A DNA stretch of 64,000 nt. Source: Nevskiaceae bacterium (GTDB taxonomy: Bacteria > Pseudomonadota > Gammaproteobacteria > Nevskiales > Nevskiaceae). How positions within the stretch are numbered: the stretch's first letter is position 1; each line of letters begins with the position of its first letter. Below, in pieces: positions 18,401-27,667 of the stretch. The notes below the pieces were generated by a model. It saw only the letters and a list, made by a program, of their open reading frames with translations, did not search any database and was not told where the DNA came from. The stretch lies in NCBI GenBank assembly GCA_008012115.1, contig SSEB01000008.1, positions 186,001-250,000 of the forward strand, given 5' to 3'. The translations under genes and the position numbers were made by a program.

Positions 18401-19117
18401 GCGCCGCTGACGACCACGGTGACCATCACCACGCCGGGCGGCGGAGCTCCGACCAACCACGCGCCGGATGTCAGCAGCCTGACGGCAGACCCCGTCAGCG
18501 GACCGGGCTCGGCGGCCACGCCGCTCAATGTCCACTTCACCGCGGTGGCCAGCGATCCCGATGGCGATGCCTTCAAGTACATCTTCGACTTCGGCGATGG
18601 CCTCGGCACCCAGAGCGCCAGCGGCACGGTCAGCCATGCCTACAGCGCAGCCGGCACTTACACGGCCAGCGTGCAGGCGATCGATGCGAAGAATCTCGCC
18701 GGCAGCATCAAGAGCGTGACCATCACGGTCACGGCGATCGCCAATCGCGCACCGACGGCGGCGCTGACCGTGAGCCCCGCCAGCGGCGAAACGCCCCTGA
18801 CCATCGACGTCGACGCCGCCGCTTCCAGCGATCCGGATGGCGATGCGCTGACCTACAGCTTCGATTTCGGCGATGGCCAGAAGCTGCTGAACTCCAACGC
18901 CGCGCGCGTGCAGCACATCTACACCGTCCCTGGCAGCTACACCGTCACGCTGACGGTGACCGACACGCAGGGCCTGACCAGCAGCAAATCCGCAGCCGTA
19001 TCCGCCACCGCGGCGGCGGCCGGCCTGGCGCGCCCTCACGCCGGCGGCGCTCTCGGCCTGGCCCTGCTGCTGCCGCTGTTCGGACTGGCCGCACTGCGGC
19101 GGCGCCTGCCGGTCTAG
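15437..19117 (+). CDS. Secreted M4 (thermolysin-like) metalloprotease with four PKD domains and a sorting tail
   Basis: The 1226-residue protein starts with a signal peptide and a propeptide of about 200 residues. The catalytic zinc motif HEWSH is at about residue 349 and NESNSD at about 372, the layout of peptidase family M4. A jelly-roll-like region follows. From about residue 815 come four PKD repeats, each with a DFGDG or NFGDG strand. The C-terminus is Gly-rich, then hydrophobic, then RRR, which looks like a GlyGly-CTERM tail removed by a rhombosortase. GGGAG lies eight bases before the ATG. It is probably a surface or secreted protease. Confidence 0.9.
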   Translation: MQKLLNLRRAAALFAGSILSLSVIAAPDRAGTDLQQLLTQLRSNAGGPLALTWSPGTQAYNFIRGNGAALLMQDSPAQPAEDRARFFLSIYGALAGIQDQASELRYLRTDQDQTGTLHVRFAQRYNGLPVLGGDTVVHMNSQGILALSGALVPGLSGLNTVPALPQAQARSIALSRVAERHPKAALDATDSALAIYRSGLLGETQTPRSELAWAITVRGPGVHEQLWISARDGAILNRIDRVEHARYRKIYSPSYDPASEDSNLVRREGDGPIVPVPVPVVGDPIDNLYDFAGEVYGFYFNTFGRDSYDSAGAKMHSVYLVNDQCPNAYWDGTATNYCPGFDADDVVAHEWSHAVTQYIDDLIYQYQPGALNESNSDVFGETIDLTNNRDGIGGSTNDKPYPDGERWLIAEDIGTGTVDPVPIVGKFVESILLRDMWDPDRLGSPGKVSSNNYICDPSRDNGGVHTNSGVPNHAYAILVDGKTYNGVTTTGIGLVKAANIYYKSKFFQGPSSNFVAHADALEAACQDLIGQPLKNFDGTPYASTITAADCQQVVNANTAVEMRKSPAQCNFQPILQPESATPALCGSGYVTPVLKETWDYSSGTLPAGWTLTSTGTGDAWPKLNWAITRQLPPGRGNAAIYAKNDRGGTCKSGGDISGSFSLTSPEVTLTNNASKIAFTHYVATESGFDGGNLSVSVNGGAFALVPDSSYSFNPPNATLNDAPPPTPVPVPDPVGLFGNNSNPMAGQRAWSGTDGGELHGSWGTTLVDLSALAKKGDKIKLRWTFGNDCANGVDGWYVDTTQVYSCEATAPVNHAPLASLVATTPTSGAPPLTVGLDASSSSDPDSDAITAYAFDFGDGAKQSGASPTASHTYTTDGDYTATVTVTDERGLSSTQQGTVHVSVHTTPANQPPTLSAFSATPSTADTGVSIAFSASASDPDGDVITYTFNFGDGSAPVQQTTGSVSHAYTSAGTHTASVTVKDATHPESAPLTTTVTITTPGGGAPTNHAPDVSSLTADPVSGPGSAATPLNVHFTAVASDPDGDAFKYIFDFGDGLGTQSASGTVSHAYSAAGTYTASVQAIDAKNLAGSIKSVTITVTAIANRAPTAALTVSPASGETPLTIDVDAAASSDPDGDALTYSFDFGDGQKLLNSNAARVQHIYTVPGSYTVTLTVTDTQGLTSSKSAAVSATAAAAGLARPHAGGALGLALLLPLFGLAALRRRLPV

Positions 19118-19138
19118 CAGACGCGATGGCAGTTTCTC

Positions 19139-19165
19139 GGGCGGCCTCCGGGCCGCCCTTTTTTT
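19139..19165 (+). terminator. Rho-independent terminator of the metalloprotease gene
   Basis: GGGCGGCC (19139-19146) pairs with GGCCGCCC (19151-19158) around a four-base loop and is followed by seven T. It lies 22 bp after the protease stop and directly before a 114-bp element. Confidence 0.92.
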
Positions 19166-19195
19166 CGCGTGTCGGCCGTCGTAGCGCGGCAGGGC

Positions 19196-19309
19196 GCCAC
19201 CCGCTGGTCCGGATCAACGCAGGCAAAATGTTTTTATTTATTATTCAATTTAATTTTTATTAATTATAATATAACAAACTCCCGGTACGTTGACGGTGGA
19301 GCGGGTGAC
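19196..19309. repeat. 114-bp symmetric AT-core element, copy 3
   Basis: The left end is GCCACCCGCT (19196-19205) and the right end AGCGGGTGAC (19300-19309). The inner GTT is at 19230-19232 and the inner AAC at 19273-19275. Only three G/C occur in the 46-bp core. The terminal match extends outward as GGC on the left and GCC on the right. The copy begins 31 bp past a terminator T-run and ends 86 bp before the AsmA start. Confidence 0.95.
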
Positions 19310-19394
19310 GCCGTCCGGGGAATTCCCGGCGCCGACATGGGTCCAATCTCCGTCGCTTACACTAGTTCGTCTTCTACGCGCTTCGATCGGAACC

Positions 19395-21620
19395 ATGAGC
19401 AAGCCCCTCAAAATCGTCCTCGCCATCCTCGGCGGTTTCGTCGCACTGCTGATCGTCGCGGCCATCGCGCTGCCGCTGCTGTTCGACCCCAACCATTTCC
19501 GCGCGCAGATTTCGGCAACGGTGAACGACGAGTACCACCGCAAGCTGGAGCTGGGCGACATCAAGCTCAGCGTGTTTCCGTGGCTGCGGGTGCGCGTCAG
19601 CCAGGTGACGCTGGGCAACGCCGAGGGCTTCGGCAGCGAGCCCTTCGCGCAGGTCGGCGAACTCGACGTCGGCGTCAAGCTGATGCCGCTGCTGTTCGAT
19701 CGCCAGCTGCAGGCCAGCACCCTGAGCCTCTCCGGTCTGCGACTGCACCTGCAGAAGAACGCCAAGGGCGTCACCAACTGGGCGGACCTGACGACATCGA
19801 AGGATGAAGACAAGACGCCCAAGCCGCAGAAAAGCGAAGGCGAAGGCTTTGCCCTGAAGGGCGTCAACGTCAGCGGTATCGAGATCAGCGATGCCGCGCT
19901 CGACTACAGCGACGCGCAGGCCGGAAAGCACTACAGCGTTGACCACCTGAGCCTCAAGACCGGCACGCTGAAGCCGGGCCAGCCCGTGGACGTGACGCTG
20001 GCGCTGGCGCTCGACTCCAAGGCGCCGCAGGCCCATGTCGAACTCAAGCTCGGCGGCACGCTGGTCACGGACGTGGCGGCCAAGACCTACGCCGTCAAGG
20101 ATCTCAAGCTGGATGCCGACCTCAGTGGCGCCGCGGTGCCGGGCGGCAAGCAGAAAGTCGCCCTGCGCGGCGATGCGCGCTACGACCAGGGCCAGGGCAG
20201 TGCCCAACTGAGCAAGGCCTCCCTGCAGGCGGCGGGCGTGACGCTGGAGACCGAGATCAGCGGCAGCGGGCTCAACGGCGATGCGCCGAAGCTCAGCGGG
20301 CCGATCATCATCAAGCCGTTCAAGCCGCGCGAGGCGCTGACGCAACTCGGCATCAAGCTGCCGGAGACCGCGGACAAGGCGGCGCTGTCCGACGCCAGCC
20401 TCAAGGCGCAGTACAACGGCGATTTCAAGAGCGCCGCACTCAGCGGCCTGACGCTGGACCTCGACCAGACCAAGCTCAGCGGCAGCCTCAATATCCGCGA
20501 CTTCGCCACGCAGGCGATTGAATTCGCGCTGCAGGCCGATCAACTCGACGTGGACCGCTACCTGCCCCCGAAGAAGGCCGCCGAGTCCGGCAGCGCTGGC
20601 GGCGATCCCGCCACCGCGCGCACCGCGCTCAACGCCACCAAGCTGCCCGGCGATGCGCTCAACGCGCTCAACGTCAATGGCAGTGTCGAGATCGGCACGC
20701 TCAAGGCCAGCGGCCTGCAGTTGAGCAATGTGCGGCTCAAGCTCAGCGGCGCCAAGGGCGCGCCCAAGCAGCAGGAACTGAGCGCCAAGCTCTATGGCGG
20801 CCAGATCGCGGCCACCACCAAGGTCTCCGGCAAAAGCTACGGCGTCAACGCGCAGCTGCAGTCGCTCAACGTCGAGCCCTTCCTCAAGGACCTGACTGGC
20901 AAGGACAAGCTCAGCGGCGTCGGCAGCCTCAAGCTTTCGGTGACCGGTAACGGCGCCACCGTCGGCGAGTTGCGCCGCACCCTCAACGGCGATGTCAGCC
21001 TCAATCTGCAGAACGGCGCAGTGAAGGGCTTCAACCTCGGCCAGATGCTGCGCGACGCGCAGGCGACGTTCGCGGGTCAGGCCTCGTCGGCGCAGAGCAA
21101 GAGCACCAAGGAAACCGACTTTGCGGCCGTCTCCGCCAGCGGCAAGATCGTCAACGGCATCCTCAAGTCGGACTCGCTCGACGCGCGCAGCCCGCTGCTG
21201 CGCATGAGCGGCAGCGGCGAGATCGATCTGGTCAACGAAACCATCAATTACACCGCCAAGCCTACCGTCGTCGAGAACAGCGAGGGCCAGGGCGGCAAGG
21301 ATCTCTCGGCGCTGCGCGGCCTGACCATTCCCGTGCAGCTCAGCGGCAGCCTCTACGACCCGCAGGTGCGGCTGGCCGTCGGCGATGCTCTCAAGCAGAA
21401 GGCGACGGCCGCCATCCAGCAGCAGCTCGGCAGTCATGCCGATGAAATCCAGCAGAAGCTGAAGGACAAGCTTGGCGACAACCTGGGTGGCGTACTCGGC
21501 AACCTGCTCGGCGGCAAGAAGGCCGAAACGCAGACACCGCCCGCACAACCGGCGCCCGCCCAGCCCCCACCCGCGCAGCCGACGCCTGAGCAGACGCAGC
21601 CCCAGAAGCCCGGCACCTGA
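19395..21620 (+). CDS. AsmA-family envelope protein
   Basis: The 741-residue protein has a single N-terminal membrane helix (about residues 6-28, VLAILGGFVALLIVAAIALP). A large periplasmic part follows, starting FDPNHFRAQISATVNDEYHRKLELGDI, typical of AsmA proteins. The C-terminal third contains the second AsmA region with GDVSLNLQNGAVKGFNLGQML. AsmA-like proteins are thought to act as bridges for lipid movement or in outer-membrane assembly. The tail is Gln/Pro/Ala-rich and probably disordered. Its TGA shares an A with the mutY ATG. Confidence 0.88.
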   Translation: MSKPLKIVLAILGGFVALLIVAAIALPLLFDPNHFRAQISATVNDEYHRKLELGDIKLSVFPWLRVRVSQVTLGNAEGFGSEPFAQVGELDVGVKLMPLLFDRQLQASTLSLSGLRLHLQKNAKGVTNWADLTTSKDEDKTPKPQKSEGEGFALKGVNVSGIEISDAALDYSDAQAGKHYSVDHLSLKTGTLKPGQPVDVTLALALDSKAPQAHVELKLGGTLVTDVAAKTYAVKDLKLDADLSGAAVPGGKQKVALRGDARYDQGQGSAQLSKASLQAAGVTLETEISGSGLNGDAPKLSGPIIIKPFKPREALTQLGIKLPETADKAALSDASLKAQYNGDFKSAALSGLTLDLDQTKLSGSLNIRDFATQAIEFALQADQLDVDRYLPPKKAAESGSAGGDPATARTALNATKLPGDALNALNVNGSVEIGTLKASGLQLSNVRLKLSGAKGAPKQQELSAKLYGGQIAATTKVSGKSYGVNAQLQSLNVEPFLKDLTGKDKLSGVGSLKLSVTGNGATVGELRRTLNGDVSLNLQNGAVKGFNLGQMLRDAQATFAGQASSAQSKSTKETDFAAVSASGKIVNGILKSDSLDARSPLLRMSGSGEIDLVNETINYTAKPTVVENSEGQGGKDLSALRGLTIPVQLSGSLYDPQVRLAVGDALKQKATAAIQQQLGSHADEIQQKLKDKLGDNLGGVLGNLLGGKKAETQTPPAQPAPAQPPPAQPTPEQTQPQKPGT

Positions 21621-22723
21621 TGCGCGACGGATCGGCGAAGATCGCGGACTTCGCGACACGGCTGCTGCACTGGTTCGACCGCCACGGCCGGCACGACCTG
21701 CCCTGGCAGCATCCGCGCGAGCCATATCGCGTGTGGCTGTCGGAAATCATGCTGCAGCAGACGCAGGTCAGCACCGTGATTCCGTTCTTCCGGCGTTTTC
21801 TTGCGCGCTTTCCCGACGTGCGCTCGCTGGCGCAGGCCCCGCTCGACGACGTGCTGGCGCATTGGGCCGGGCTGGGCTACTACGCCCGCGCGCGCAATCT
21901 CCACCGCTGCGCGCAAATGATCGTGGAACGCCACGGCGGCGAGTTTCCGCGCGATCTGGAAGCGCTGACCGACCTGCCAGGCATCGGCCGCTCCACCGCA
22001 GGCGCGATCCTGGCGCAGGCGTTCGGTCAGCGTCACGCCATCCTCGACGGCAACGTCCGCCGCGTGCTCGCGCGCCACGCCGCCATCGCCGGCTGGCCGG
22101 GACAGCCCGCCGTGCAGAACAAGCTCTGGACATTGTCCGAGCGCCTGCTGCCGCGTGAGCGGCTCGCCGACTATACGCAAGCGATCATGGACCTGGGCGC
22201 CACCGTCTGCAGCAGCCGCAAACCTGCTTGCGGCATCTGCCCCCTGCGCGACGACTGCGCCGCGCGGCTCGAAGGCCGCGTGCTCGACTATCCCGGTGCC
22301 AAGCCCAGACGCGCACATCCGCAGCGGCGCACGTGGATGCTGGTGATCGAAAACGCGGGAGGCGAAATCTTGTGCGAACGCCGTCCGCCAGCCGGCATCT
22401 GGGGTGGCCTCTGGTGCCTGCCGATGACCGAGGCATCGCAGGACTGGCCCGCCTACTGCCGCACGCGTTTTGGCCTGCATTGCAGCCCGGCCTCGCCGCT
22501 GCCAGCGATGCGCCATGGCTTCACCCACTTCGATCTCGAAATCCTGCCGCTGCGCCTGCGCATGCTGGCCGCTGATGACACGATCCGCGAAGGCAGTGAC
22601 CTGGCGTGGATTAAAATGTCGGCCTCGCCCGCCGTCGGCTTGCCGGCGCCGGTGCGCAAACTGCTGGAATCACCCAACCTGAACCTGGATCGACTGCAAT
22701 GCCCCGGACCGTCCACTGCGTAA
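21620..22723 (+). CDS. mutY: A/G-specific adenine DNA glycosylase
   Basis: MutY removes adenine mispaired with 8-oxoguanine. The 367-residue protein has the [13 protein letters not shown] segment, the helix-hairpin-helix [18 protein letters not shown] with the catalytic Asp in LDGNVRRV, and the four-cysteine iron-sulfur motif C-x6-C-x2-C-x5-C in the [17 protein letters not shown] region. The C-terminal part is the NUDIX-like recognition domain. It overlaps yggX by 25 bp, the same partner order as in E. coli. Confidence 0.96.
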   Translation: MRDGSAKIADFATRLLHWFDRHGRHDLPWQHPREPYRVWLSEIMLQQTQVSTVIPFFRRFLARFPDVRSLAQAPLDDVLAHWAGLGYYARARNLHRCAQMIVERHGGEFPRDLEALTDLPGIGRSTAGAILAQAFGQRHAILDGNVRRVLARHAAIAGWPGQPAVQNKLWTLSERLLPRERLADYTQAIMDLGATVCSSRKPACGICPLRDDCAARLEGRVLDYPGAKPRRAHPQRRTWMLVIENAGGEILCERRPPAGIWGGLWCLPMTEASQDWPAYCRTRFGLHCSPASPLPAMRHGFTHFDLEILPLRLRMLAADDTIREGSDLAWIKMSASPAVGLPAPVRKLLESPNLNLDRLQCPGPSTA

Positions 22724-22983
22724 AACTAGGTATCGACGCCGATGGACTGGAGCGCCCGCCCTACCCCGGCCCGCTGGGACAGCGCATCTACGAGCAGGTG
22801 TCGAAAAAAGCCTGGCAGGACTGGCTGGCCCACCAGACGCGGCTGATCAACGAGTACCGGCTGACCCTCTCCGATGGCGAGGCACGCAAGTTCCTGGCCA
22901 GCGAAATGGAAAAATTCTTCTTCGGCGGCGAACTCACCGGCACCCACTACGTGCCGCTGGAAAATCCGCTGAAAAATCCTTGA
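22699..22983 (+). CDS. yggX: Fe(II) trafficking protein YggX
   Basis: The 94-residue protein matches YggX, a small protein linked to iron handling and protection of iron-sulfur clusters from oxidation. It keeps the N-terminal conserved cysteine in RTVHCVKLG, the [12 protein letters not shown] segment, and [19 protein letters not shown]. The gene begins inside the end of mutY, an iron-sulfur enzyme, so the pair fits functional coupling. Confidence 0.95.
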   Translation: MPRTVHCVKLGIDADGLERPPYPGPLGQRIYEQVSKKAWQDWLAHQTRLINEYRLTLSDGEARKFLASEMEKFFFGGELTGTHYVPLENPLKNP

Positions 22984-23056
22984 CTCAGGCCGGCCGGCCC
23001 GCTCTAATACGCGGCCTCGCGGTGCAAGGCTGCGAATTTGCGGTTGGTTTCACGTT

Positions 23057-23132
23057 GGCCGAGTAGCTCAGTCGGTAGAGCAGGGGATTGAAAATCCCCG
23101 TGTCGGCGGTTCGATTCCGTCCTCGGCCACCA
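23057..23132 (+). tRNA. tRNA-Phe (anticodon GAA)
   Basis: The gene begins GGCCGAG and ends CTCGGCC-A-CCA, with CCA encoded. The anticodon stem GGGGA/TCCCC encloses TTGAAAA, giving anticodon GAA. The D arm has AGCTCAGTCGGTAGAGC and the T arm TTCGATTC. A broken integrase lies 26 bp downstream, which marks this tRNA as the attachment site of an old integrative element. Confidence 0.97.
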
Positions 23133-23158
23133 GTTAAAAATCCTTCGGCGGCAACGAG

Positions 23159-23600
23159 TTAAATCTTCGCGGACGCGACGCGTAGATGATGGACTTTTTG
23201 CGACTGTGTCGTAAACGTACCTAAAATCCGGCCCGCTGCGAACTGGAGATGATCCGCCGCGAGATGTGCATACCTCATGACCCTCTCCAACGACGCCCAG
23301 CCTCCAAGCTCCATCAATTCTTGAAGACTGGTCCCGCTCCGCACGTGCCAGGACGCCCAAGTGCGCCGCAGGTCGTACCAGCGAAAGTTCTTATCCCCGC
23401 CTTGTCACAGGCCTTGTGCCAAGCTTCTGTTGAACTCCGCGCCACGGGCTTGTCCTGCAACGTAAACGCATATTCCGGGTGACGTCCGGGATAGCCCCGC
23501 AACACCTCGACCGCGTCCTCGTTCAGTGGAACCGCGAAACGCCGCCCGTCGTTCGCCAATGTGGTCGCTCGCCTCCCGGATCAAATGACTGAGCACCAAG
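23159..23600 (-). pseudogene. Tyrosine-type integrase remnant, frameshifted and 5'-truncated
   Basis: On the minus strand, one frame encodes an integrase segment with AVPLNEDAVEVLRGYP and WHKACDKAGI. A frameshift near 23385 then moves to another frame encoding FRWYDLRRTWASWH, QELMELGGW and RYAHLAADHL. These are the Arg, His/Trp and Tyr regions of the catalytic domain. The N-terminal DNA-binding half is missing and the upstream sequence has stops. Its 3' end points at tRNA-Phe 26 bp away. It is the remains of the integrase that brought in a tRNA-Phe island. Confidence 0.85.
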
Positions 23601-23642
23601 TGCTCCAGGCAGGGATAGTCACTACAGCTTGTCCTCTGGCCG

Positions 23643-25472
23643 CTATTCGACTGTCACCGATTTCGCTAGATTGCGTGGGCGATCGACGTCAGTGCCTCGA
23701 ATGAGCGCGGTGTAGTAGGCCAATAGCTGAAGTGCCACGGCGTAGGTGATGGGTGCGATCAGCTCATCTGCTGCGGGCATTGCAATCACGGTTACGCCCG
23801 GCCCGGCCTGCACGGCATGCTCATCGTCCGTGAACACGAACAACTCGCCACCCCGCGCCGAGACCTCGCGCAGGTTGGATTTCACCTTTTCAATCCAGCC
23901 ATTGCGTGGGGCCACCGCGATTACCGGCATCTCGGCGTCGACCAGCGCCAAGGGTCCGTGCTTGAGTTCGCCGGCGGCGTAGGCCTCTGCGTGGATATAA
24001 GAGATTTCCTTTAGCTTGAGCGCGCCTTCTTCCGCAATCGGGAAGAAAGGTCCGCGTCCCAGGAACAGTGCGTGTCGGCGCGCGGCGATGCGGCCCGCGA
24101 CGGTAGCTATGGCGTCGTCCATTTTCAATACCGCCTCGACTGCGCCAGCGGCATTGCGGAGTTGCCGCACGATCTCGCGTTCGCTTTGCCTTCCGCCATG
24201 ACGTCGCGCGAGAACACCGGTCAGCATCAGTAGCGATAGCAATTGCGTGGTGAACGCCTTGGTCGAGGCCACACCAAGCTCAGGACCGGCGTGCGTCAAT
24301 AAGCTGAGATCAGACTCGCGCACCAGCGAACTCTCCGGCACGTTGCAGATGCTCAGCGTTGCCAGATAGTCGGCCTTTTGGGCGTAGCGCAGCGCTGCAA
24401 GCGTGTCGGCGGTCTCACCGGACTGCGAAATACCGATGAAAAGGCTGTCCTCCACAACCACCGGCGAACGATAACGATATTCACTGGCCAGCTCGACGCC
24501 ACAGGGGATACCGGCGATTGCCTCGATCCAGTAGCGTGCGACGCGGCCTGCGTGGTGGCTGGTGCCGCAGGCTGCGATCTGTACGTTTTGGATACGTTCG
24601 AGCAGGTTGCGTGCGCGAAAGCCGAGGCTATCTCCAAGGAGAGCCTCACCGGCGATGCGCCCTTCTAGCGTGGCAGCCAACGCACGCGGCTGCTCGTGGA
24701 TTTCCTTGAGCATGAAATGGCGGTATCCGCTCTTGTCGGTGGCGCCAACCGGAATTTGCAACTCTTTTACCGGTCGTAACGCGACATGTCCGTTTGCGTC
24801 GACGATATTGATATCGCCGCGCTTGATTTCGGCGACATCCCCTTCTTCGAGAAACATGAATCGATGCGTTACCTGCAACAGTGCGGTAACGTCGGAGGCG
24901 ACGAACTGCTCGGACTCACCGATGCCGAGCACGAGCGTACTACCGCTGCGCGCCACCACCAAAGTGTCAGGCGCCTGCACAGAAAGCACCGCAATGGCGT
25001 AAGCCCCACACAACTCGCGGACGGCTTTCTGAACCGCGACGAACAGGCTATTGCCGGCGGCGAGGTGATAATGGATCAGATGCGCGATGACTTCAGAGTC
25101 AGTTTCAGAAAGAAACTCATAGCCGCGACTCTCGAGTTTTCCTTTGAGAATATCGTAGTTCTCGATGATGCCATTGTGTACCACCGCGACATCGTCTCCG
25201 GAGACATGGGGATGCGCGTTGCGCTCGGCCGGCTCGCCGTGCGTGGCCCAGCGCGTATGTCCGATACCTAGACGGCTGCTCACCATACCGCGACCGAGGC
25301 TGCGGCGTAGCTGGCTAACCTTGCCGACACGGCGCCGCACGGTCATGCCCCGCTCGTTGTCGAGAACCGCCACGCCAGCGGAGTCGTACCCGCGGTACTC
25401 GAGCCGTCGCAACGCGTCCACCAGGAAAGGAGTGACGTTTTTTTGGGCAACCACGCCCACTAGTCCACACAT
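23643..25472 (-). CDS. glmS: Glutamine-fructose-6-phosphate aminotransferase
   Basis: GlmS makes glucosamine 6-phosphate, the entry to UDP-GlcNAc. The 609-residue protein starts MCGLVGVVAQ, with Cys2 as the glutaminase nucleophile after Met removal. It has the HTRWATHGEP segment, two SIS domains (ISQSGETADTLAAL, LFLGRGPFFPIAEEGALKLKE split across them) and ends KSVTVE, as the family does. It is the last gene of the exopolysaccharide operon, so it is probably a dedicated second copy that raises amino-sugar supply. The ATG at 25472 is fixed by Cys2. Confidence 0.95.
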   Translation of the reverse strand: MCGLVGVVAQKNVTPFLVDALRRLEYRGYDSAGVAVLDNERGMTVRRRVGKVSQLRRSLGRGMVSSRLGIGHTRWATHGEPAERNAHPHVSGDDVAVVHNGIIENYDILKGKLESRGYEFLSETDSEVIAHLIHYHLAAGNSLFVAVQKAVRELCGAYAIAVLSVQAPDTLVVARSGSTLVLGIGESEQFVASDVTALLQVTHRFMFLEEGDVAEIKRGDINIVDANGHVALRPVKELQIPVGATDKSGYRHFMLKEIHEQPRALAATLEGRIAGEALLGDSLGFRARNLLERIQNVQIAACGTSHHAGRVARYWIEAIAGIPCGVELASEYRYRSPVVVEDSLFIGISQSGETADTLAALRYAQKADYLATLSICNVPESSLVRESDLSLLTHAGPELGVASTKAFTTQLLSLLMLTGVLARRHGGRQSEREIVRQLRNAAGAVEAVLKMDDAIATVAGRIAARRHALFLGRGPFFPIAEEGALKLKEISYIHAEAYAAGELKHGPLALVDAEMPVIAVAPRNGWIEKVKSNLREVSARGGELFVFTDDEHAVQAGPGVTVIAMPAADELIAPITYAVALQLLAYYTALIRGTDVDRPRNLAKSVTVE

Positions 25473-25497
25473 GATCGTTCTCCGTTGGGATTTCTCT

Positions 25498-26514
25498 TCA
25501 AGCGCCACGTGCTTGCGCGCTACTGCCTGCGGTCACCGCGCGTTGCTGCCGGTAGTTTTCTACGAGTTCTGTGAGTCCCTGGTCGAGCGCAACCCCGGCC
25601 GAATATCGTAGTTGCTCGTGCATGCGTTCGGCGCTGCCACAGGAGTGGCGGATATCACCGATTCGATTGGGGCCGAACTCCAATGCGACGGACGTGCCTA
25701 GCGCGCCTCCGAGAATACGCGCCATTCGCAGCAGATCGACGCGCTGACCAGTAGCGACGTTGCAGATGCCACGATAGTCGGAGTGCAACGCCGTCAGACA
25801 GGCCTGCGCGACATCTCGCACGTGCACGAAGTCTCGGGTCTGGCGACCATCTCCAAACACCTGCGGCGAACGTCCTGCCGCCATACGCTGCAGGAACTTG
25901 CTGATCACTCCCGAGTATGGCGACTTGGGGTCCTGTCTCGGACCGTAGACGTTGAAGAAGCGCAACCCCAGACTATTCAGATCGTACTGACGCGCGTAGA
26001 GATCGGCGTAGAGTTCGTCGACGTATTTTTCCAAGCCATAGGGATTCACCGGGCGCGCGCCCTCGGTCTCGACCAGCGGTAGATTTGGGCAATCACCGTA
26101 GACCGCTGCCGACGAGGCGTACACCAGACGATCAAGCCGCAGTGCGCGTGCCGATTCCAGAACGTTGATGAAGCCGAGGATGTTGCTGGTGGCCGACTCG
26201 CAGGGTTTCTCGACCGAGAGAGCCGCCGAGACCTGCGCAGCAAGCATCACGCATCGACGCATACCGAGCATGGCGCTCTGTACCGTCTCGTAATCGAGGA
26301 TGCTCCCGATTTTGAGCTCAAGGTCTGGATGGTTCAGCGGCAGATTTTGCAATTTGCCGCTCGAAAGATTGTCCAGAACGCGTACTGCGCGACCCTGCGC
26401 GAGCAGCGCTTCAACAATGTGGGAACCGATGAATCCGGCGCCGCCGATCACCAAGGTCCGCGGCAGGCGGCGGACCCGCCCCCTGTCGACGATGCGGGTT
26501 TCGGAAATAGTCAT
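25498..26514 (-). CDS. NAD-dependent sugar-nucleotide epimerase/dehydratase
   Basis: The 338-residue protein is an extended short-chain dehydrogenase. It has the NAD-binding GGAGFIGSHIVEALL near residue 24, YASSAAVYGD, and the active-site YxxxK in NPYGLEKYVDE. RFFNVYGPRQDP follows. It resembles UDP-glucose or UDP-GlcNAc 4-epimerases. Given glmS next to it, epimerisation of UDP-GlcNAc is the best guess, but the substrate is inferred. Its ATG begins one base after the HlyD-protein stop. Confidence 0.82.
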   Translation of the reverse strand: MTISETRIVDRGRVRRLPRTLVIGGAGFIGSHIVEALLAQGRAVRVLDNLSSGKLQNLPLNHPDLELKIGSILDYETVQSAMLGMRRCVMLAAQVSAALSVEKPCESATSNILGFINVLESARALRLDRLVYASSAAVYGDCPNLPLVETEGARPVNPYGLEKYVDELYADLYARQYDLNSLGLRFFNVYGPRQDPKSPYSGVISKFLQRMAAGRSPQVFGDGRQTRDFVHVRDVAQACLTALHSDYRGICNVATGQRVDLLRMARILGGALGTSVALEFGPNRIGDIRHSCGSAERMHEQLRYSAGVALDQGLTELVENYRQQRAVTAGSSAQARGA

Positions 26515-26515
26515 G

Positions 26516-27667
26516 TCAGGACCTCCAGTAGTCCAGCACCGACTGCAGCGAGGCCCAGCCGCTTCGCAGAGCCGCCAAAACGTCATTCCGCAATCGGGTA
26601 TTCCAACGGTTCTCGAAACGTACCGTCACCGGCAGACCGTCAATCAGCGCCGCCTGACCAGTGCCGTCGTCGAGGAACTTCATCCGAACCAAAACGCCGA
26701 CCTCGCGCGCGCCGAATATCTCCGGGTGCGCGATTGGAATTTCCTGTGTGATCTCTGGCACGTCGGTGATCTGGGCCAAGCGCTGGCGCCCGTCTGGAAA
26801 AACCACGGTGGCACGTAGGCCATCCCGGGCATACTGCGAATATTTCGGCGGAACGTAAGCGTCGAGATGTAGATCGCTACCTTCCGGTGCAATCATCGCA
26901 ATCTTGCCGCCGACCGCAAGCTGGTCACCCTTGACCAGGACCAGATCGACTACACGTCCCGCTGAAGGCGCCGTCACCAGCAGGCTCTCGTTCTGTTTTT
27001 CCAAGCCGGCGATCTCGGAGCGCAGCGAGGCGATGCGTGCCCTCACCTCCTGGCCGGCAGTGCCGTCAGGCGGCTTGTTCAGAGTGATCATTTCCTGGTT
27101 GATCTGCGCTATCCTGGCGTTGCTTTGCTGTAAATCGCTGCGCGCAGCGGCGCGCTCGGCATCGGTGGCAGCGCCCTGGTCGTAGAGCTGTTCGACCATA
27201 TCGAGACGCTGGCGCTGCTGTTCACGCAGTTGATTGGCAATCTGCAGTTGGTCTTCTAAGTTGACCGTTGGCGTGCGATTGGCGCCGTCCGCGACCTTCA
27301 CGCCCTCCAGCGTACGCAGCTCCGCTTGTAGTTGGCCGATACGCGTGCTGAGGGCAGGGTTGCGCAGGCGTACCAGCGGCGTGCCGCTAACGACCTCCGT
27401 CATCGGCTTAACAAAAACCTCGTCGACATAACCCTGGCTAGAGGTACGTACCGTGATCTGCTCTTGGCTGATCACCGCCGGCGCCTCGATCACCACCGAT
27501 GACCACGCCACCTTGCCGGCGAAATAAAGCAGAGGGCTGCTCACTACCAGCAGGATCAGGTACCAGCGCCAGTGCGCCTGGTAACGTTTGGCCGGCGCGT
27601 AAGGCACGGCGATGCCACGATCACGGTTTGGATCGATCCGCTCCGGCTCAACGAATCTCACTTTCAT
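26516..27667 (-). CDS. HlyD-like periplasmic adaptor of an exopolysaccharide system
   Basis: The 383-residue protein has a short cytoplasmic N-terminus, one membrane helix (about residues 34-53), and then the biotinyl-lipoyl-like half EAPAVISQEQITVRTSSQGY. A coiled-coil hairpin with Gln/Glu/Arg-rich heptads spans about residues 105-220. The second lipoyl half (VTAPSAGRVVDLVLVKGDQL) and a beta-barrel follow. It resembles the adaptor part of Alg44 without a PilZ domain. With the TolC-like gene directly upstream (20-bp overlap), it should bridge the synthase to the outer membrane. Confidence 0.82.
   Translation of the reverse strand: MKVRFVEPERIDPNRDRGIAVPYAPAKRYQAHWRWYLILLVVSSPLLYFAGKVAWSSVVIEAPAVISQEQITVRTSSQGYVDEVFVKPMTEVVSGTPLVRLRNPALSTRIGQLQAELRTLEGVKVADGANRTPTVNLEDQLQIANQLREQQRQRLDMVEQLYDQGAATDAERAAARSDLQQSNARIAQINQEMITLNKPPDGTAGQEVRARIASLRSEIAGLEKQNESLLVTAPSAGRVVDLVLVKGDQLAVGGKIAMIAPEGSDLHLDAYVPPKYSQYARDGLRATVVFPDGRQRLAQITDVPEITQEIPIAHPEIFGAREVGVLVRMKFLDDGTGQAALIDGLPVTVRFENRWNTRLRNDVLAALRSGWASLQSVLDYWRS

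Noticed and set aside
23004..23360. A 118-codon minus-strand reading frame across tRNA-Phe
   Set aside because: It is a translated tRNA plus integrase shadow; such frames are a known false gene type.
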